Below, piece by piece: positions 49,007 to 57,982 of a stretch of DNA of 64,000 nt (positions are counted from its first letter, which is position 1; each line of letters starts with the position of its first letter). The stretch is taken from contig JAUYAK010000022.1 of the NCBI GenBank assembly GCA_030693515.1, positions 1 to 64,000 of the forward strand, given 5' to 3'. The position numbers and the translations under genes are program-made. The DNA comes from Opitutaceae bacterium (GTDB lineage Bacteria; Verrucomicrobiota; Verrucomicrobiia; Opitutales; Opitutaceae). The notes below the pieces were generated by a model. It worked only from the letters and a program-made list of their open reading frames with translations. It ran no database searches and was not told the origin of the DNA.

Positions 49007-52000
49007 TTACTCGGGAGTCTCGTAAACCTCGACGAGGGCCACACCGGTCTCGTCGTTGACGCCACTGACCTGCACGGAATACGCGCCGGGAGTCAGGGTG
49101 AGGAGGACGGCCGCATCGCGGCTGCCTGCCCCCAGCGGAAAGGCGCCCACGCTGGCCGCTGTGTCGGAGATCCGGCTCGCCGTAGCGGCCCCACCTCCGC
49201 CCCAATCGTCGTTCTCGCCGATAAGATCGTTGCCGCGGAAGATGCGCAGGCGCGGATTGGTCAGCGCGCCGCCCACACCGAAGGGCGTTAATGCGGGGCC
49301 GATCGCGCGGATGAGCACGGTCTTGGACGCGCTACCATGCACGACCATTCCAGCGATGAGAAGATCGCCGCCGGTGCCGACAAAGGCGCGCGTGGCGATG
49401 TTCATCAGCCGGCTTGAGCCGATGTTGACCTGCGTGTCATAGACCTTCACCAGTGCGACTCCCGACGTGTCACCAACGCCGCGGACTTGGACGGTGTAGG
49501 CACCTGGACTGAGGGTGAGCAAAGCAGCGGAGTCTCGGCTTCCCGGCAGGAACGAAAATGCGCCTACTTGTGTGGCCGCTTTGTTCGCGGCGCTCAGATT
49601 TGTTGCCACGGACCAATTGTCATTGGCAGCCACGATCGTGCTGCTGCGATAGATTGTGAAAGAAGGATCCGCGAGCGCCCCTCCGACGCCAAAACCGGTC
49701 AAGGCCGGGCCGGCGACACGCACAAGCACGGTTTTCGATTCGTTGCCCGAGATAACGAAGCCGGGGATCATGATTTGATCCCCGCGACCGACCACGGCGC
49801 GCGCTGAGAGATTGGCGAGTCGCTTGGGAGCCCCACCAAAATCGGTGCTGATGATTTCGAGGTCTTGGCTGAGGACATTGAAGTAGACGAGACCCTGATG
49901 GCTGGTGACCGCGAGCAGGCGATGGTCGGGGATTTCAAACAGGCGCATGAGCCGGCCTGGCAACGAGGCGGTGCGCTCCAGCGTGTAGATGCTTCCGTCC
50001 CAGCGCTGAAACTCGATGCCACTCGGCACAGCGCGGCCGGTGTAGATCCGCGCGCCGCTCCATGTGGCCTCGTCGATGGAGTTGGCCAGTGAGTTTTTCT
50101 CCACAAGGCTCGTGCCGTCGAAAATCTTGCCTGAACCGATCAGAACAGCGTCGCCGTTGGGCGAAACCCGAATCGGGTAGCGGGTCACCAGTTCGCCATG
50201 ATAGGGAGAGTCTTTGGGCACGCCTGCTACCCCTGCGGTATCGACTTCTGTATAGAGTAGGTCGTTCGGATATAGGTTGTCGCGGAAATGATAGATTCTG
50301 CGGGTGGCTGAGTTCCAAACATAGTCGTAGGAGAATTGTCCGGACCGCTGGTGTGAGATCATGCGCCCGTCTTGAGAAAACAGATAGAACGATCTCAATC
50401 TCCGATCGCAAAGCAGGACGAACTCGCCGACCGCCGCGAGACCAACGATTCGCTCGGGCGCAGTGCAGAACGGTTCCTCGGTGATCTTGCCGGCATCGAG
50501 TTTGATCTGCGTGACGCGACTGTCGGAGTATCCGAAATAGAGGCGATGCTGAGTCGGGGAGTAAGTCACGAAGTTCGGCCATCCTTGAAGGGGAATGGAA
50601 TCCAAGTAGCGGCGTTGTGCCGTCGACCAACGGAAGATGTTTCGGTGAACCTTGCTGTAGAGGAGGACTACGGCATCGCGGTCAAGGAAGACGGCGTCGG
50701 GTGCAAAGCCTAAGCCAGTCGGATCCACGATTGCACCGGCTGCACGAGCTTGGATGGCTGAAATGGCGAGGCGTGTCTTCGGGATGGTGCCGATTGCGTT
50801 GGTGGATGGATGACCGAATACAAAGGCATCGTTGCCTTTCACGAAAAGGCGGACGGCGGAGATATCCGCGGCGAGCCTGCCGGTCTCATTGAAGTTGGCG
50901 TCGTAGGCATGGAGCAAACCGGCACGCAGGACAATCGGGTTGCCCGAAGGCGAAAATGCCAAGTCATCAAATGGCAGTCCGATACTTCCGCCGAACGTCA
51001 TGTCCGATGTGCGATAAACAACGCCGCTGTCGTCCGCGAAGTGGAGTTCGTTGGGAAAAACGATCGAACGCCCTCCGATTCGGTAGTCGCCGTGATAGCG
51101 GCTGTCGGCGATAGGCGATAGTTGTCCTCCTGCTTGGATAGTTGCCATCGTGATATCGGCGGGCGTGATGCCGCCGCTTGTGCGACTGAAGATTTGGCCG
51201 GTGCTTTGCACCACAGCCATCGATCCGGACCATTGGTAAGTGGACGACACCGTAGCCACGCGTGCTCCGTCGATAAGCCGGACCGAAGAAAGCCGATCAC
51301 CCTTTTCCGCAACCAACAAGAAGCCGTTCCACGAGCTCAGCCCGATGATATCGGCGCCAAAATTCGCGAGCGGTGTGCCATCGCGCGAGCCATCGGCTGA
51401 ATGGCGAAAGACAGATCGACCGAGAGCGACGTAGAGCGAGTTGTTAGCCACGGTGAAGGCCGTTGGCGCCTGTGAAAGCGCGATCGGGGGCAGCCACGCA
51501 TCGGCGCCCAAATCGAAGCGCTCGATACGGGCGGGATTGGCGAATGCAAAATAAACGACATCGCCCGCGCGCTCCGCCGACAGCCAAGCCGTGTTCTGTG
51601 CGGCCGCAGTTACGCTGACCTCCGAGGCCTGGCTTGTCGTCGAGCCGGCGGAATTGGTCACGACGGCAAAATATGTCCCAGCGGACTCACGCGTGGCTGG
51701 TCCGATGGTGTAGGACGAGTCGGTTGCACCAAGTATGGCGACGCCGTCTTTGTGCCACTGGTAAGTCGATGGCGTGGTGCTGAAGCCGAGGACGTTGAGC
51801 GAGCGTGTCGCGCCCAACGAAATCGAAACGTTGTCGAGTAGGTCCGGTCGGGGCAGCGGTGCCGGTTCCACGGAGACAATCGCCGCCGGGCTGATAACGG
51901 CACCCGCAGGATTGGTCGCGAGGACAGTATAGATGCCGGCGTTATCCAGGGTGGCCGCGAAAACTGTAAGTGCACTGCTGGTTGCGCCGGATATCGCGAC

Positions 52001-52987
52001 CCCGTCTTTTCTCCACTGCAGTGCGATGGGTGGGCTGCCAGTCGCCGCGACGTGGAGGCTAAAGCCCTGCCCCTCAGGCAAGGACGCGCTTCGCGGCACC
52101 GACGAAAACGCAATCGGACTCGGTGGAACGATCGTTACCACGGCCGTCCGACTTGTGGCTGAGCCAGCGACGTTGGATACGACAACTGAGTAGCGGCCCG
52201 CGTCGGCGGGGGTGATCGCTGAAAAGACGATTTGGAAATCAGTGGCCCCGGGAACCGGGGTGCCATTCTTGAACCACTGAAAGGTGAAGGGAGGCGAGCC
52301 CCCGAAGAATCGGATGGGAAGCACGGCCGGCTGACTCTCGGAAAAAGCCATATCGTCCGGAAAAAATCCGACCAGTGTCGGTGGCGAGGCGGAACTGATG
52401 GTGAGTGCCGCAGGTGAGGTGGTCGTCGAACCAAACGCGTTGCCGACGACTACCGTGTAGCTGCCCGCGTCGGCCAAGGAGAGACCGGAGCGAGTGAAAG
52501 TGGCCGCGGTGGCGCCGGGAATATCGGTGCCGTCCTTGCGCCATTGGTGTGTGCGGGGAAAGCTGCCAGTTGCGGCGAAATTGAGAGTGACAGCCTGTCC
52601 AACCAATGCCGACTGGCTTCGCGGTTGAATGGTGACGAAGGGTGCGGCGGGTTGTCGCACAGTCACGGTGACCGAAGCTGCACTCGCCCCGGCATCGTTT
52701 GCCGCTACGACAGAATAGCTGCCAGTGTCGCGGGCCGTGGCCTCATCTATGACCAGCGTGCTCGCCGTTTGACCCGGCAAATCGGAGCCGTCTTTCCGCC
52801 ATTGAATCACCAGTGTCGTCACCGCGGTGTTGCCGTATTGTGGAGACAGCACGATTCGTTGACCCAAGTCGACTGCGCCGCCACCGAGCACTGCACCCAA
52901 ACGTGGCGGTGTTGAAATCTGAGCTGACAAGCCAGGGACTAATCCAAGCCCAACAACGAAACCGAGGAGGCGGGTTGGGGTGCGCAT
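49007..52987 (-). CDS. Giant secreted Ig-like repeat protein with paired C-terminal modules
   Basis: 1326 residues. Signal peptide MRTPTRLLGFVVGLGLVPGL ending SAQ. Five Ig-like domains follow (about 25-465), each with a Q-W-x-K-D/N-G core (QWRKDGSDLPG, QWRKDGTDIPG, QWFKNGTPVPG, QWRKDGVAISG, QWHKDGVAILG). A ~570-residue region that reads like a beta-propeller comes next (AGDVVYFAFANPARIERFDL, SPTQHRLYFGYSDSRVTQI). Two copies of the shared C-terminal module begin RLANLSARAVVGRGDQIMI and RLMNIATRAFVGTGGDLLI. Likely a surface adhesin or polymer-binding protein; no enzyme motif was seen. Composition is locally lower in GC, and it is bracketed by 144-bp direct repeats. Confidence 0.85.
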   Translation of the reverse strand: MRTPTRLLGFVVGLGLVPGLSAQISTPPRLGAVLGGGAVDLGQRIVLSPQYGNTAVTTLVIQWRKDGSDLPGQTASTLVIDEATARDTGSYSVVAANDAGASAASVTVTVRQPAAPFVTIQPRSQSALVGQAVTLNFAATGSFPRTHQWRKDGTDIPGATAATFTRSGLSLADAGSYTVVVGNAFGSTTTSPAALTISSASPPTLVGFFPDDMAFSESQPAVLPIRFFGGSPPFTFQWFKNGTPVPGATDFQIVFSAITPADAGRYSVVVSNVAGSATSRTAVVTIVPPSPIAFSSVPRSASLPEGQGFSLHVAATGSPPIALQWRKDGVAISGATSSALTVFAATLDNAGIYTVLATNPAGAVISPAAIVSVEPAPLPRPDLLDNVSISLGATRSLNVLGFSTTPSTYQWHKDGVAILGATDSSYTIGPATRESAGTYFAVVTNSAGSTTSQASEVSVTAAAQNTAWLSAERAGDVVYFAFANPARIERFDLGADAWLPPIALSQAPTAFTVANNSLYVALGRSVFRHSADGSRDGTPLANFGADIIGLSSWNGFLLVAEKGDRLSSVRLIDGARVATVSSTYQWSGSMAVVQSTGQIFSRTSGGITPADITMATIQAGGQLSPIADSRYHGDYRIGGRSIVFPNELHFADDSGVVYRTSDMTFGGSIGLPFDDLAFSPSGNPIVLRAGLLHAYDANFNETGRLAADISAVRLFVKGNDAFVFGHPSTNAIGTIPKTRLAISAIQARAAGAIVDPTGLGFAPDAVFLDRDAVVLLYSKVHRNIFRWSTAQRRYLDSIPLQGWPNFVTYSPTQHRLYFGYSDSRVTQIKLDAGKITEEPFCTAPERIVGLAAVGEFVLLCDRRLRSFYLFSQDGRMISHQRSGQFSYDYVWNSATRRIYHFRDNLYPNDLLYTEVDTAGVAGVPKDSPYHGELVTRYPIRVSPNGDAVLIGSGKIFDGTSLVEKNSLANSIDEATWSGARIYTGRAVPSGIEFQRWDGSIYTLERTASLPGRLMRLFEIPDHRLLAVTSHQGLVYFNVLSQDLEIISTDFGGAPKRLANLSARAVVGRGDQIMIPGFVISGNESKTVLVRVAGPALTGFGVGGALADPSFTIYRSSTIVAANDNWSVATNLSAANKAATQVGAFSFLPGSRDSAALLTLSPGAYTVQVRGVGDTSGVALVKVYDTQVNIGSSRLMNIATRAFVGTGGDLLIAGMVVHGSASKTVLIRAIGPALTPFGVGGALTNPRLRIFRGNDLIGENDDWGGGGAATASRISDTAASVGAFPLGAGSRDAAVLLTLTPGAYSVQVSGVNDETGVALVEVYETPE

Positions 52988-53021
52988 CGGGCCGCTTTGA
53001 TGGCGGCTCGCACCGGATCGA

Positions 53022-54311
53022 TCAAGCTTCGGGAGGCTCAGTTTGGCTCACCAGCGTCAGCACGCACTCTAGGTGCCGCGTCTGCGGAAAGAGATCGAAG
53101 GGCTGCGCGGCGGTGAGCGTGTAGCCGGCGGCGAGGAAACTTTTCAGGTCGCGCATCTGCGTCGCCGGATCGCAGGAGACATAGACGACCGTGCGCGGGC
53201 CGAAGGCGAAGAGTTGCGCGAGGAAGGACTCGTCGCAGCCCTTGCGCGGCGGATCGATTACGACCGCGGTGTCGGCGGGGGCGAAGGCCGGGGCGTGCGC
53301 GGCGAGGCCCGCAAAGATCGCCGACGCGTCGCCGGCGGCGAAGGTGGCGTTGGCGATGCCGTTGGCGGAGGCGTTTTCGCGCGCGAAGCGCACGCTGCTC
53401 TCGCTGATCTCGATGCCGGCGACGCGCTCGAAGGCCGGGGCCGCGCTGAGCGCGAAGAGCCCGCTGCCGCAGTAGGCGTCGACGAGGAAGCGCGCCCCGC
53501 TCGCCGCCGCCTGCGCGCGCACGTAGCCGGTAAACGCGGGCAAGATGAACGGGTTGTTCTGGAAAAAATCCCGGGCGAGGAAACGCAGCTTCAGCTCGCC
53601 GACGGTCTCCGTGACGATCGCGTCGTAGTCGGTCGTCACTGCGCCGCTGGCCTCGCGGAGGAGCAGCGTGGCGGCGCGTTCATATTCGCCGGCAGCCGCA
53701 CGAGCGTGGACACGCGCCCGAACCTCCGTGAGCTTTGCGTTGATCGCCTCGGTGGCGATGGGGCAGTGCGGCACATCGACGATGTCGAAGCGCGTGCCCT
53801 GCCGGAGAAACCCGATCGGCGGCGGCACCGCGAGGTCGCGCGGCGGATTGAAATGCGGCGTGATTTTCGAGCGGTAGTGGAATTCGCGCGGCGAGCCCAC
53901 GACCGGGGCGACGGGGAAATCCGCGACGCCTGCCATGTGCTGGAGCAGCTCGGCGACCTGCCGGCGTTTCCAGGCGAGCTGCGCGGGATAGGCCAAGTGC
54001 TGGTATTGGCAGCCGCCGCAGCGGCCGAAGAGACCGCAGCGCGGCGACACCCGATCCGGCGAGGGCACGAGCACCTCGACGAGATCGGCCTCGGAGAAAT
54101 TCTTCTGGTTGCGAAACACCCGCGCGCGGACGCGTTCGCCGGGCAGGGTAAACGGCACCATGACGACCCACTTCGCTTCCGTTTCGCCGGGCAGGGCCAC
54201 ACGGCCCAGCCCGGAGCCGAGATTCGTAAGCGTGGTGATCTGAAGCTCGATTTCCTGATGATAGGCAAACGGCTGGTCGTTGAATCGCTTCCTTTTGCCA
54301 ACAGAACTCAC
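53022..54311 (-). CDS. RlmD/TrmA-family RNA (uracil-C5)-methyltransferase
   Basis: Class I SAM methyltransferase with a TRAM-like N-terminus (LGSGLGRVALPGET). The 4Fe-4S cysteines are Cys92, Cys98 and Cys101 (RCGLFGRCGGC), plus VPHC. SAM motif VDAYCGSGLFAL, and catalytic Cys380 in YVSCDPATQMRDL. The family modifies U1939 or U747 of 23S rRNA, or U54 of tRNA; which one is unclear. A GTG start at 54311 (429 residues) avoids overlap with the DoxX gene; a TTG at 54413 is the alternative. The last ten residues (LVSQTEPPEA) differ from those of the duplicated fragment (LTL), so the 3' end was remodelled. Confidence 0.9.
   Translation of the reverse strand: MSSVGKRKRFNDQPFAYHQEIELQITTLTNLGSGLGRVALPGETEAKWVVMVPFTLPGERVRARVFRNQKNFSEADLVEVLVPSPDRVSPRCGLFGRCGGCQYQHLAYPAQLAWKRRQVAELLQHMAGVADFPVAPVVGSPREFHYRSKITPHFNPPRDLAVPPPIGFLRQGTRFDIVDVPHCPIATEAINAKLTEVRARVHARAAAGEYERAATLLLREASGAVTTDYDAIVTETVGELKLRFLARDFFQNNPFILPAFTGYVRAQAAASGARFLVDAYCGSGLFALSAAPAFERVAGIEISESSVRFARENASANGIANATFAAGDASAIFAGLAAHAPAFAPADTAVVIDPPRKGCDESFLAQLFAFGPRTVVYVSCDPATQMRDLKSFLAAGYTLTAAQPFDLFPQTRHLECVLTLVSQTEPPEA
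53052..53195 (-). repeat. 144-bp direct repeat, copy within the intact rlmD-like gene
   Basis: Partner of 48827-48970 at a constant offset of 4225 bp, with about 5 mismatches. It covers the catalytic-loop and C-terminal codons of the methyltransferase gene. The two copies bracket the Ig-repeat gene. Confidence 0.88.
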
Positions 54312-54345
54312 GGAAAGTGATTGGTTCAATCGTGTCGGAGGCCGA

Positions 54346-54849
54346 TTACGACTTGAAAACGGAGCACCGCAGGCAGAGTCGGTGGCTGCGCCAAAGGATG
54401 AGCGCCGCAGCAAGAGCCATGAGAAGGAAGTTTTCGCCTAGCTTCCGGCAGATCAGCACTTCGCCAGCGCCGCAGCCGCAATCGAACTTTATGGCGCAGA
54501 AAGGAAGTCCGCTCGTTTCGCGAAGCGCCAGCGCTCGAAGCAGCACGGCCGCGGTGAAAGACCCGAGCATAACCAGGATCAGCACGGCCGCACCGCGCAC
54601 GGCCACGCCCAGCAGGAGCAGCAATCCGCAGAAAATCTCAATCCATGGGAGCATCGCCGTCACGAGGTTCAAGAGAACGTGATGGTGGAGCACGTCGTAT
54701 TGCCGCACGAGTTTCAAAAACTCGAGCGGCTCAATCGCCTTGTTCAGGCCCAGGGTGACGAACACGGCGCCGAGCAGCCAACGCATGAGGATCGCAAACA
54801 GGTCAGCGGCGCCAACGCGACCCGTGACCAAAGCGGCGGCTGCTTTCAT
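54346..54849 (-). CDS. DoxX/MauE-like membrane protein
   Basis: 167 residues, four hydrophobic helices: LFAILMRWLLGAVFVTLGLN, LLNLVTAMLPWIEIFCGLLL, AAVLILVMLGSFTAAVLLRA and a C-terminal one near FLLMALAAALIL. Between helices 3 and 4 is a Cys-rich stretch (FDCGCGAGEVLICRKLGEN), typical of MauE/DoxX relatives that handle thiol redox or quinone chemistry in the membrane. Its ATG overlaps the stop of the rhodanese gene by 4 bp, so they are co-translated. Confidence 0.82.
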   Translation of the reverse strand: MKAAAALVTGRVGAADLFAILMRWLLGAVFVTLGLNKAIEPLEFLKLVRQYDVLHHHVLLNLVTAMLPWIEIFCGLLLLLGVAVRGAAVLILVMLGSFTAAVLLRALALRETSGLPFCAIKFDCGCGAGEVLICRKLGENFLLMALAAALILWRSHRLCLRCSVFKS

Positions 54850-55472
54850 GGCTTGGGCGCGAGGAACACCCCGCTCCGGCGCGATCCGGTTTCAACGGGC
54901 AGTCCGTGGGTCGTCCAATCGGTGATGCCGCCAGCATAAACGAAGAGGCTCTCGGCCGGCACACCGGCGTCGCGCAGCATGATGGCGGCAAATTCGCTGT
55001 CCTCGCACTCGCCTCCCGCGCAATACACCACGACTTGCAGCGCCGTCAGACAGACAGGCAGGATCGCGGGCAGGTAGTTTTCGGCGCGGTAGTGATAAAA
55101 CTGCCAGGCGCCCGGGATGTGGCCCGTCGTGTAGTGCTGATCATCGCGGGCGTCGACGAATACTACCAGCCCCTGCTCATAGCGCAGATCACGGAAGAGT
55201 GTGACGACCTCGCTGCGCGAGACGAGTTGCAGGCCGCGTTGCCGGAGGCGCTTGAGGGCGGGGTTAGAAGGATTGACGGAGTCCCTGGTCGCCGGTGGGG
55301 CGACGGAGGGAGTGTCAGACGGCATGAGAACCGGCGGTTTGGCGGCTCCAGGAAAATAGTCTTGGCGCAGATTAATTCCTCGCTGGGAGAGAGCATTGGC
55401 CGTGACTGCCAACAACATACCGAGCGCGGCGACGAGCAGCGTCTCCAAGAAGACCGCCTTGGCGTTTGGCAT
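54846..55472 (-). CDS. Membrane-anchored rhodanese-like protein
   Basis: 208 residues. The N-terminal anchor helix ETLLVAALGMLLAVTANAL is followed by a Pro-rich linker and a rhodanese domain (about 85-200): VVFVDARDDQHYTTGHIPGA, then the active loop VVYCAGGECEDS with catalytic Cys151, and FVYAGGITDWTTHGLPVE. It may carry sulfane sulfur or act as a periplasmic redox partner of the DoxX-like protein, with which it overlaps by 4 bp. Confidence 0.88.
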   Translation of the reverse strand: MPNAKAVFLETLLVAALGMLLAVTANALSQRGINLRQDYFPGAAKPPVLMPSDTPSVAPPATRDSVNPSNPALKRLRQRGLQLVSRSEVVTLFRDLRYEQGLVVFVDARDDQHYTTGHIPGAWQFYHYRAENYLPAILPVCLTALQVVVYCAGGECEDSEFAAIMLRDAGVPAESLFVYAGGITDWTTHGLPVETGSRRSGVFLAPKP

Positions 55473-55502
55473 ACTTATGAGTGATCACCCGCGGTTTCGC
55501 GG

Positions 55503-56558
55503 CTACTTCGAGCCTGCCGGCGCTGGCGCCGACGGCGCGGTCGCCTGCTCAATGGGCACTACAATCACCCGATGCTTCGGATTTGACGTGTGAATGGTCA
55601 GCGCGAGGGGTTGGCCGGGCCCAGCCTGAAAGTTGGGCGGAAAGTCTATCTTTATGCTGAATACTTTTCCCGGCCGGGCTTCTGTGATCTCGACCGCGAC
55701 ACCTTCGGCATTGACGGTGGCAGCAGTCAGTTGAATCGGCACGCTGCTGCTGTTGGAAATCATCTGGAAATGTTGGTGGCCAGCGCTCAATTGAGCCGGC
55801 GTGAGGGTGATTTGCGGCGGAATCGCGGCCAATGCCGGCTGAGGCATCACGGTAGCGGAAAATTTGATCGCGGGTAGTTCTGGGGATGAGGTCTTTATCT
55901 CAACCGCGGTCTGTAAAGTCACGTTACTGACGAGGCCGGCGTAGGTGACGTGCAGTTCAAACTCCTTGCCGGGTTTCACTGTCTTCACCTCCAATTTGAA
56001 GGCAGGGTTGGAGGACTGCGGCAGCTCTAGGGTCAACGGCTGATCGAGGTTGCTGGTGATGCGCACGACTTTGGTATCGTTGGTTGCTTCACCTTCAATC
56101 GGCGTGAAATGGACATTGGCCGGTTGCACCGCGATGGGGTGCCAGATAGAGGCCTGGATTTGCAAGGTGGGGGTTGCCTGCGCGGGGTCATTGCAGGTCA
56201 CTGTGATGGATTTGGTAACCGTCCCATCGAAATTAGCCGGACTGAACTGAATGGGAATCCTGCCGGTCTCCCCGGGTTGAATCTGGCGATCCCAGCTGCC
56301 GGCCAAGGTGCAACCGCAGGCGGGCGTGACATTGCTGATTTCCAGCAGTGCATTGCCGGTGTTGGTCACGATGAAATCGTGCCGGAGCACGTCCGAAGAT
56401 TTGACTTTGCCAAAATCAAAGACCGTTTCGGAAAACGTGATTCGCGGTCCGCCGGCTTTCGCCGCGACCGTCGGCGCGGCCTGCGCCAGCGCAGGCAGGG
56501 CGCCTGCAAGTGGAGCCACCGTGAAGAGCACTGCGGCAATTTTGACTAGGGGGTTCAT
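55503..56558 (-). CDS. Secreted DUF1573 protein
   Basis: 351 residues. Signal peptide (KIAAVLFTVAPLAGALPALA) is followed by a DUF1573 immunoglobulin-like domain at about 40-135. That domain contains FDFGKVKSSDVLRHDFIVTN, the hallmark PACGCTLAG Cys-x-Cys, and FSPANFDGTVTKSITV. Two further Ig-like domains without cysteines follow. It ends in an Ala/Pro tail. Three genes in a row (DUF1573, rhodanese, DoxX), 30 bp and -4 bp apart, form a likely operon for periplasmic sulfur or copper-redox chemistry; that role is inference. Confidence 0.85.
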   Translation of the reverse strand: MNPLVKIAAVLFTVAPLAGALPALAQAAPTVAAKAGGPRITFSETVFDFGKVKSSDVLRHDFIVTNTGNALLEISNVTPACGCTLAGSWDRQIQPGETGRIPIQFSPANFDGTVTKSITVTCNDPAQATPTLQIQASIWHPIAVQPANVHFTPIEGEATNDTKVVRITSNLDQPLTLELPQSSNPAFKLEVKTVKPGKEFELHVTYAGLVSNVTLQTAVEIKTSSPELPAIKFSATVMPQPALAAIPPQITLTPAQLSAGHQHFQMISNSSSVPIQLTAATVNAEGVAVEITEARPGKVFSIKIDFPPNFQAGPGQPLALTIHTSNPKHRVIVVPIEQATAPSAPAPAGSK

Positions 56559-56905
56559 GGCGGGTAAAGATTAGCAGAAAACGGGTGGTGAGCACCACTC
56601 ATTATGTCAGAAAGCCTTAGCCGCCAGCCAAGCATTGGACCTTATTGGCGCGTAGGTTGACCCTATTGAACGCATCTCATCAACGAAATCGTGCGCTCCG
56701 CATGGACGCTGACACTCCTGGCCCGTCGCTGCCTCGGGGGCGATTAGCGGGGAACGTGAAGCGCCGGAGTGGAGTGTAAAAGCAAAAAAATCTGCCCCCG
56801 TCGGCCGAGGGCAGATTCAAATCGGATTCCAATCGCGGTCTCGCGGTGCCGGATGGGGCGAGCGCGAGACCTGACGTATTCCGACTGCGCTACGAAACAG
56901 ACAAA
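56559..56905. other. 347-bp intergenic region
   Basis: It separates the secreted 57982 gene from the DUF1573 gene on the same strand. It holds the terminator at 56783-56817. The rest (56559-56780) should contain the DUF1573 promoter, but no convincing -35/-10 pair was found. No small ORF with a recognisable product was seen. Confidence 0.5.
56783..56817 (-). terminator. Rho-independent terminator of the 56906-57982 gene
   Basis: On the minus strand AATCTGCCC/GGGCAGATT form a 9-bp stem (outer arms 56809-56817 and 56789-56797), followed by TTTTT and GC. It lies 89 bp after the stop codon. Confidence 0.88.
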
Positions 56906-57982
56906 CTAGTTGCAGTGAGCGGGTCCACCGGGGGCCTTGCCGTTGTTATAGGCATCCAGGATGCCAGCCACTCCGCTCGTAGTGTTGGTAGGCACGGAGG
57001 CGCCCCCAACCGGCGGAATGATTGCATTCCCAATTAATACATCCGCGGCGGCGATTGCAGCGAGCACACCCTGAGGCGCACATGCCCCACGCAGGATGTT
57101 GAGTTTGGCGGCAATGAGTTGATGCGCCAATGAGACCAGCCCGTTCCCCTTGGTTGGCTGTGAAAGGATAGCATCCAATTGGGCCGCAGTATAAGTGACA
57201 CCAGGACCTGTTCCCAGCTTTACCTGTGGGGCCAAGGCCGCCCACTCACTCTCGTGATTCTTGAAGTATCCGTGCGACCGCACACAGACGGTGCATGGGT
57301 TGGGGATGGTGGGGTTGAAAGCGACGTTATCGAACTCAAACGTTGTAACACCACTTGTTGCGACCACGCGATCAAACGGAGTAGTCGACGTGATATTAAC
57401 ATACAACGTTCCGTTCACGCCCTGATTACCGTTAGGAGCTGCCGCTACGTTAGCGCCCGTAACTGTCCCGACGAGATTCGCAGGATTACTTGGATCCCCG
57501 TTGTAAAACGCGAGTGAGTTGGTGGCGTCGACGGATCCCCACAGCAGCCCCATATAAAGCTGGGGGCCGGGGAAAACCAAAGTGACCGAATTGCCAGAGC
57601 CGCCAGCTCCGGTGATCAAGTAAGGTGTGTTGTCCTCACCGTTCGGTTGATCTAGGCCGCCAGGCGCAAAGCCAAGGCCATTGCCACCTGACAAGAAAGG
57701 CTTGGCGGCGTTGACCCCGTCTTCGCCGATCACGACCCCGCCACCATTGGTGCGGGTTACAGTTACACCAGCGCCACCAGAGGGTTGGATAGCCAACCCT
57801 CCGGCCGCTGGGGCGAGGGGAGCGCCGGCAACAAGATCATCGAAATTGACTTTGCTTACTCCGACGGGTGCTCCGCCCACCGACCCAACGGGGGTGAGCA
57901 CGCCAACGGCAGCATTCGCTATGGGGGCTACGACCAAACTTAGTATGGCCGCTGCAACTACCAGTTTCACATTTGTTTTCAT
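56906..57982 (-). CDS. Secreted protein with CxxC...GYFKNH motif
   Basis: 358 residues. Signal peptide MKTNVKLVVAAAILSLVVAP ending IANA. The first half is Gly-rich beta sequence (VNFDDLVAG, GNSVTLVFPGPQLYMGLLWG, NSLAFYNGDPSNPANLVG) resembling the surface domains of exosortase-type proteins. The second half starts at a CTVCVRSHGYFKNHESEWAA motif and continues with helices (TAAQLDAILSQ, LVSLAHQLIAAKLNIL, AIAAADVLIGN). It ends in APGGPAHCN with no PEP-CTERM anchor. Function unknown; probably extracellular. GC content is lower than in neighbours and the upstream region is very AT-rich. Confidence 0.75.
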   Translation of the reverse strand: MKTNVKLVVAAAILSLVVAPIANAAVGVLTPVGSVGGAPVGVSKVNFDDLVAGAPLAPAAGGLAIQPSGGAGVTVTRTNGGGVVIGEDGVNAAKPFLSGGNGLGFAPGGLDQPNGEDNTPYLITGAGGSGNSVTLVFPGPQLYMGLLWGSVDATNSLAFYNGDPSNPANLVGTVTGANVAAAPNGNQGVNGTLYVNITSTTPFDRVVATSGVTTFEFDNVAFNPTIPNPCTVCVRSHGYFKNHESEWAALAPQVKLGTGPGVTYTAAQLDAILSQPTKGNGLVSLAHQLIAAKLNILRGACAPQGVLAAIAAADVLIGNAIIPPVGGASVPTNTTSGVAGILDAYNNGKAPGGPAHCN

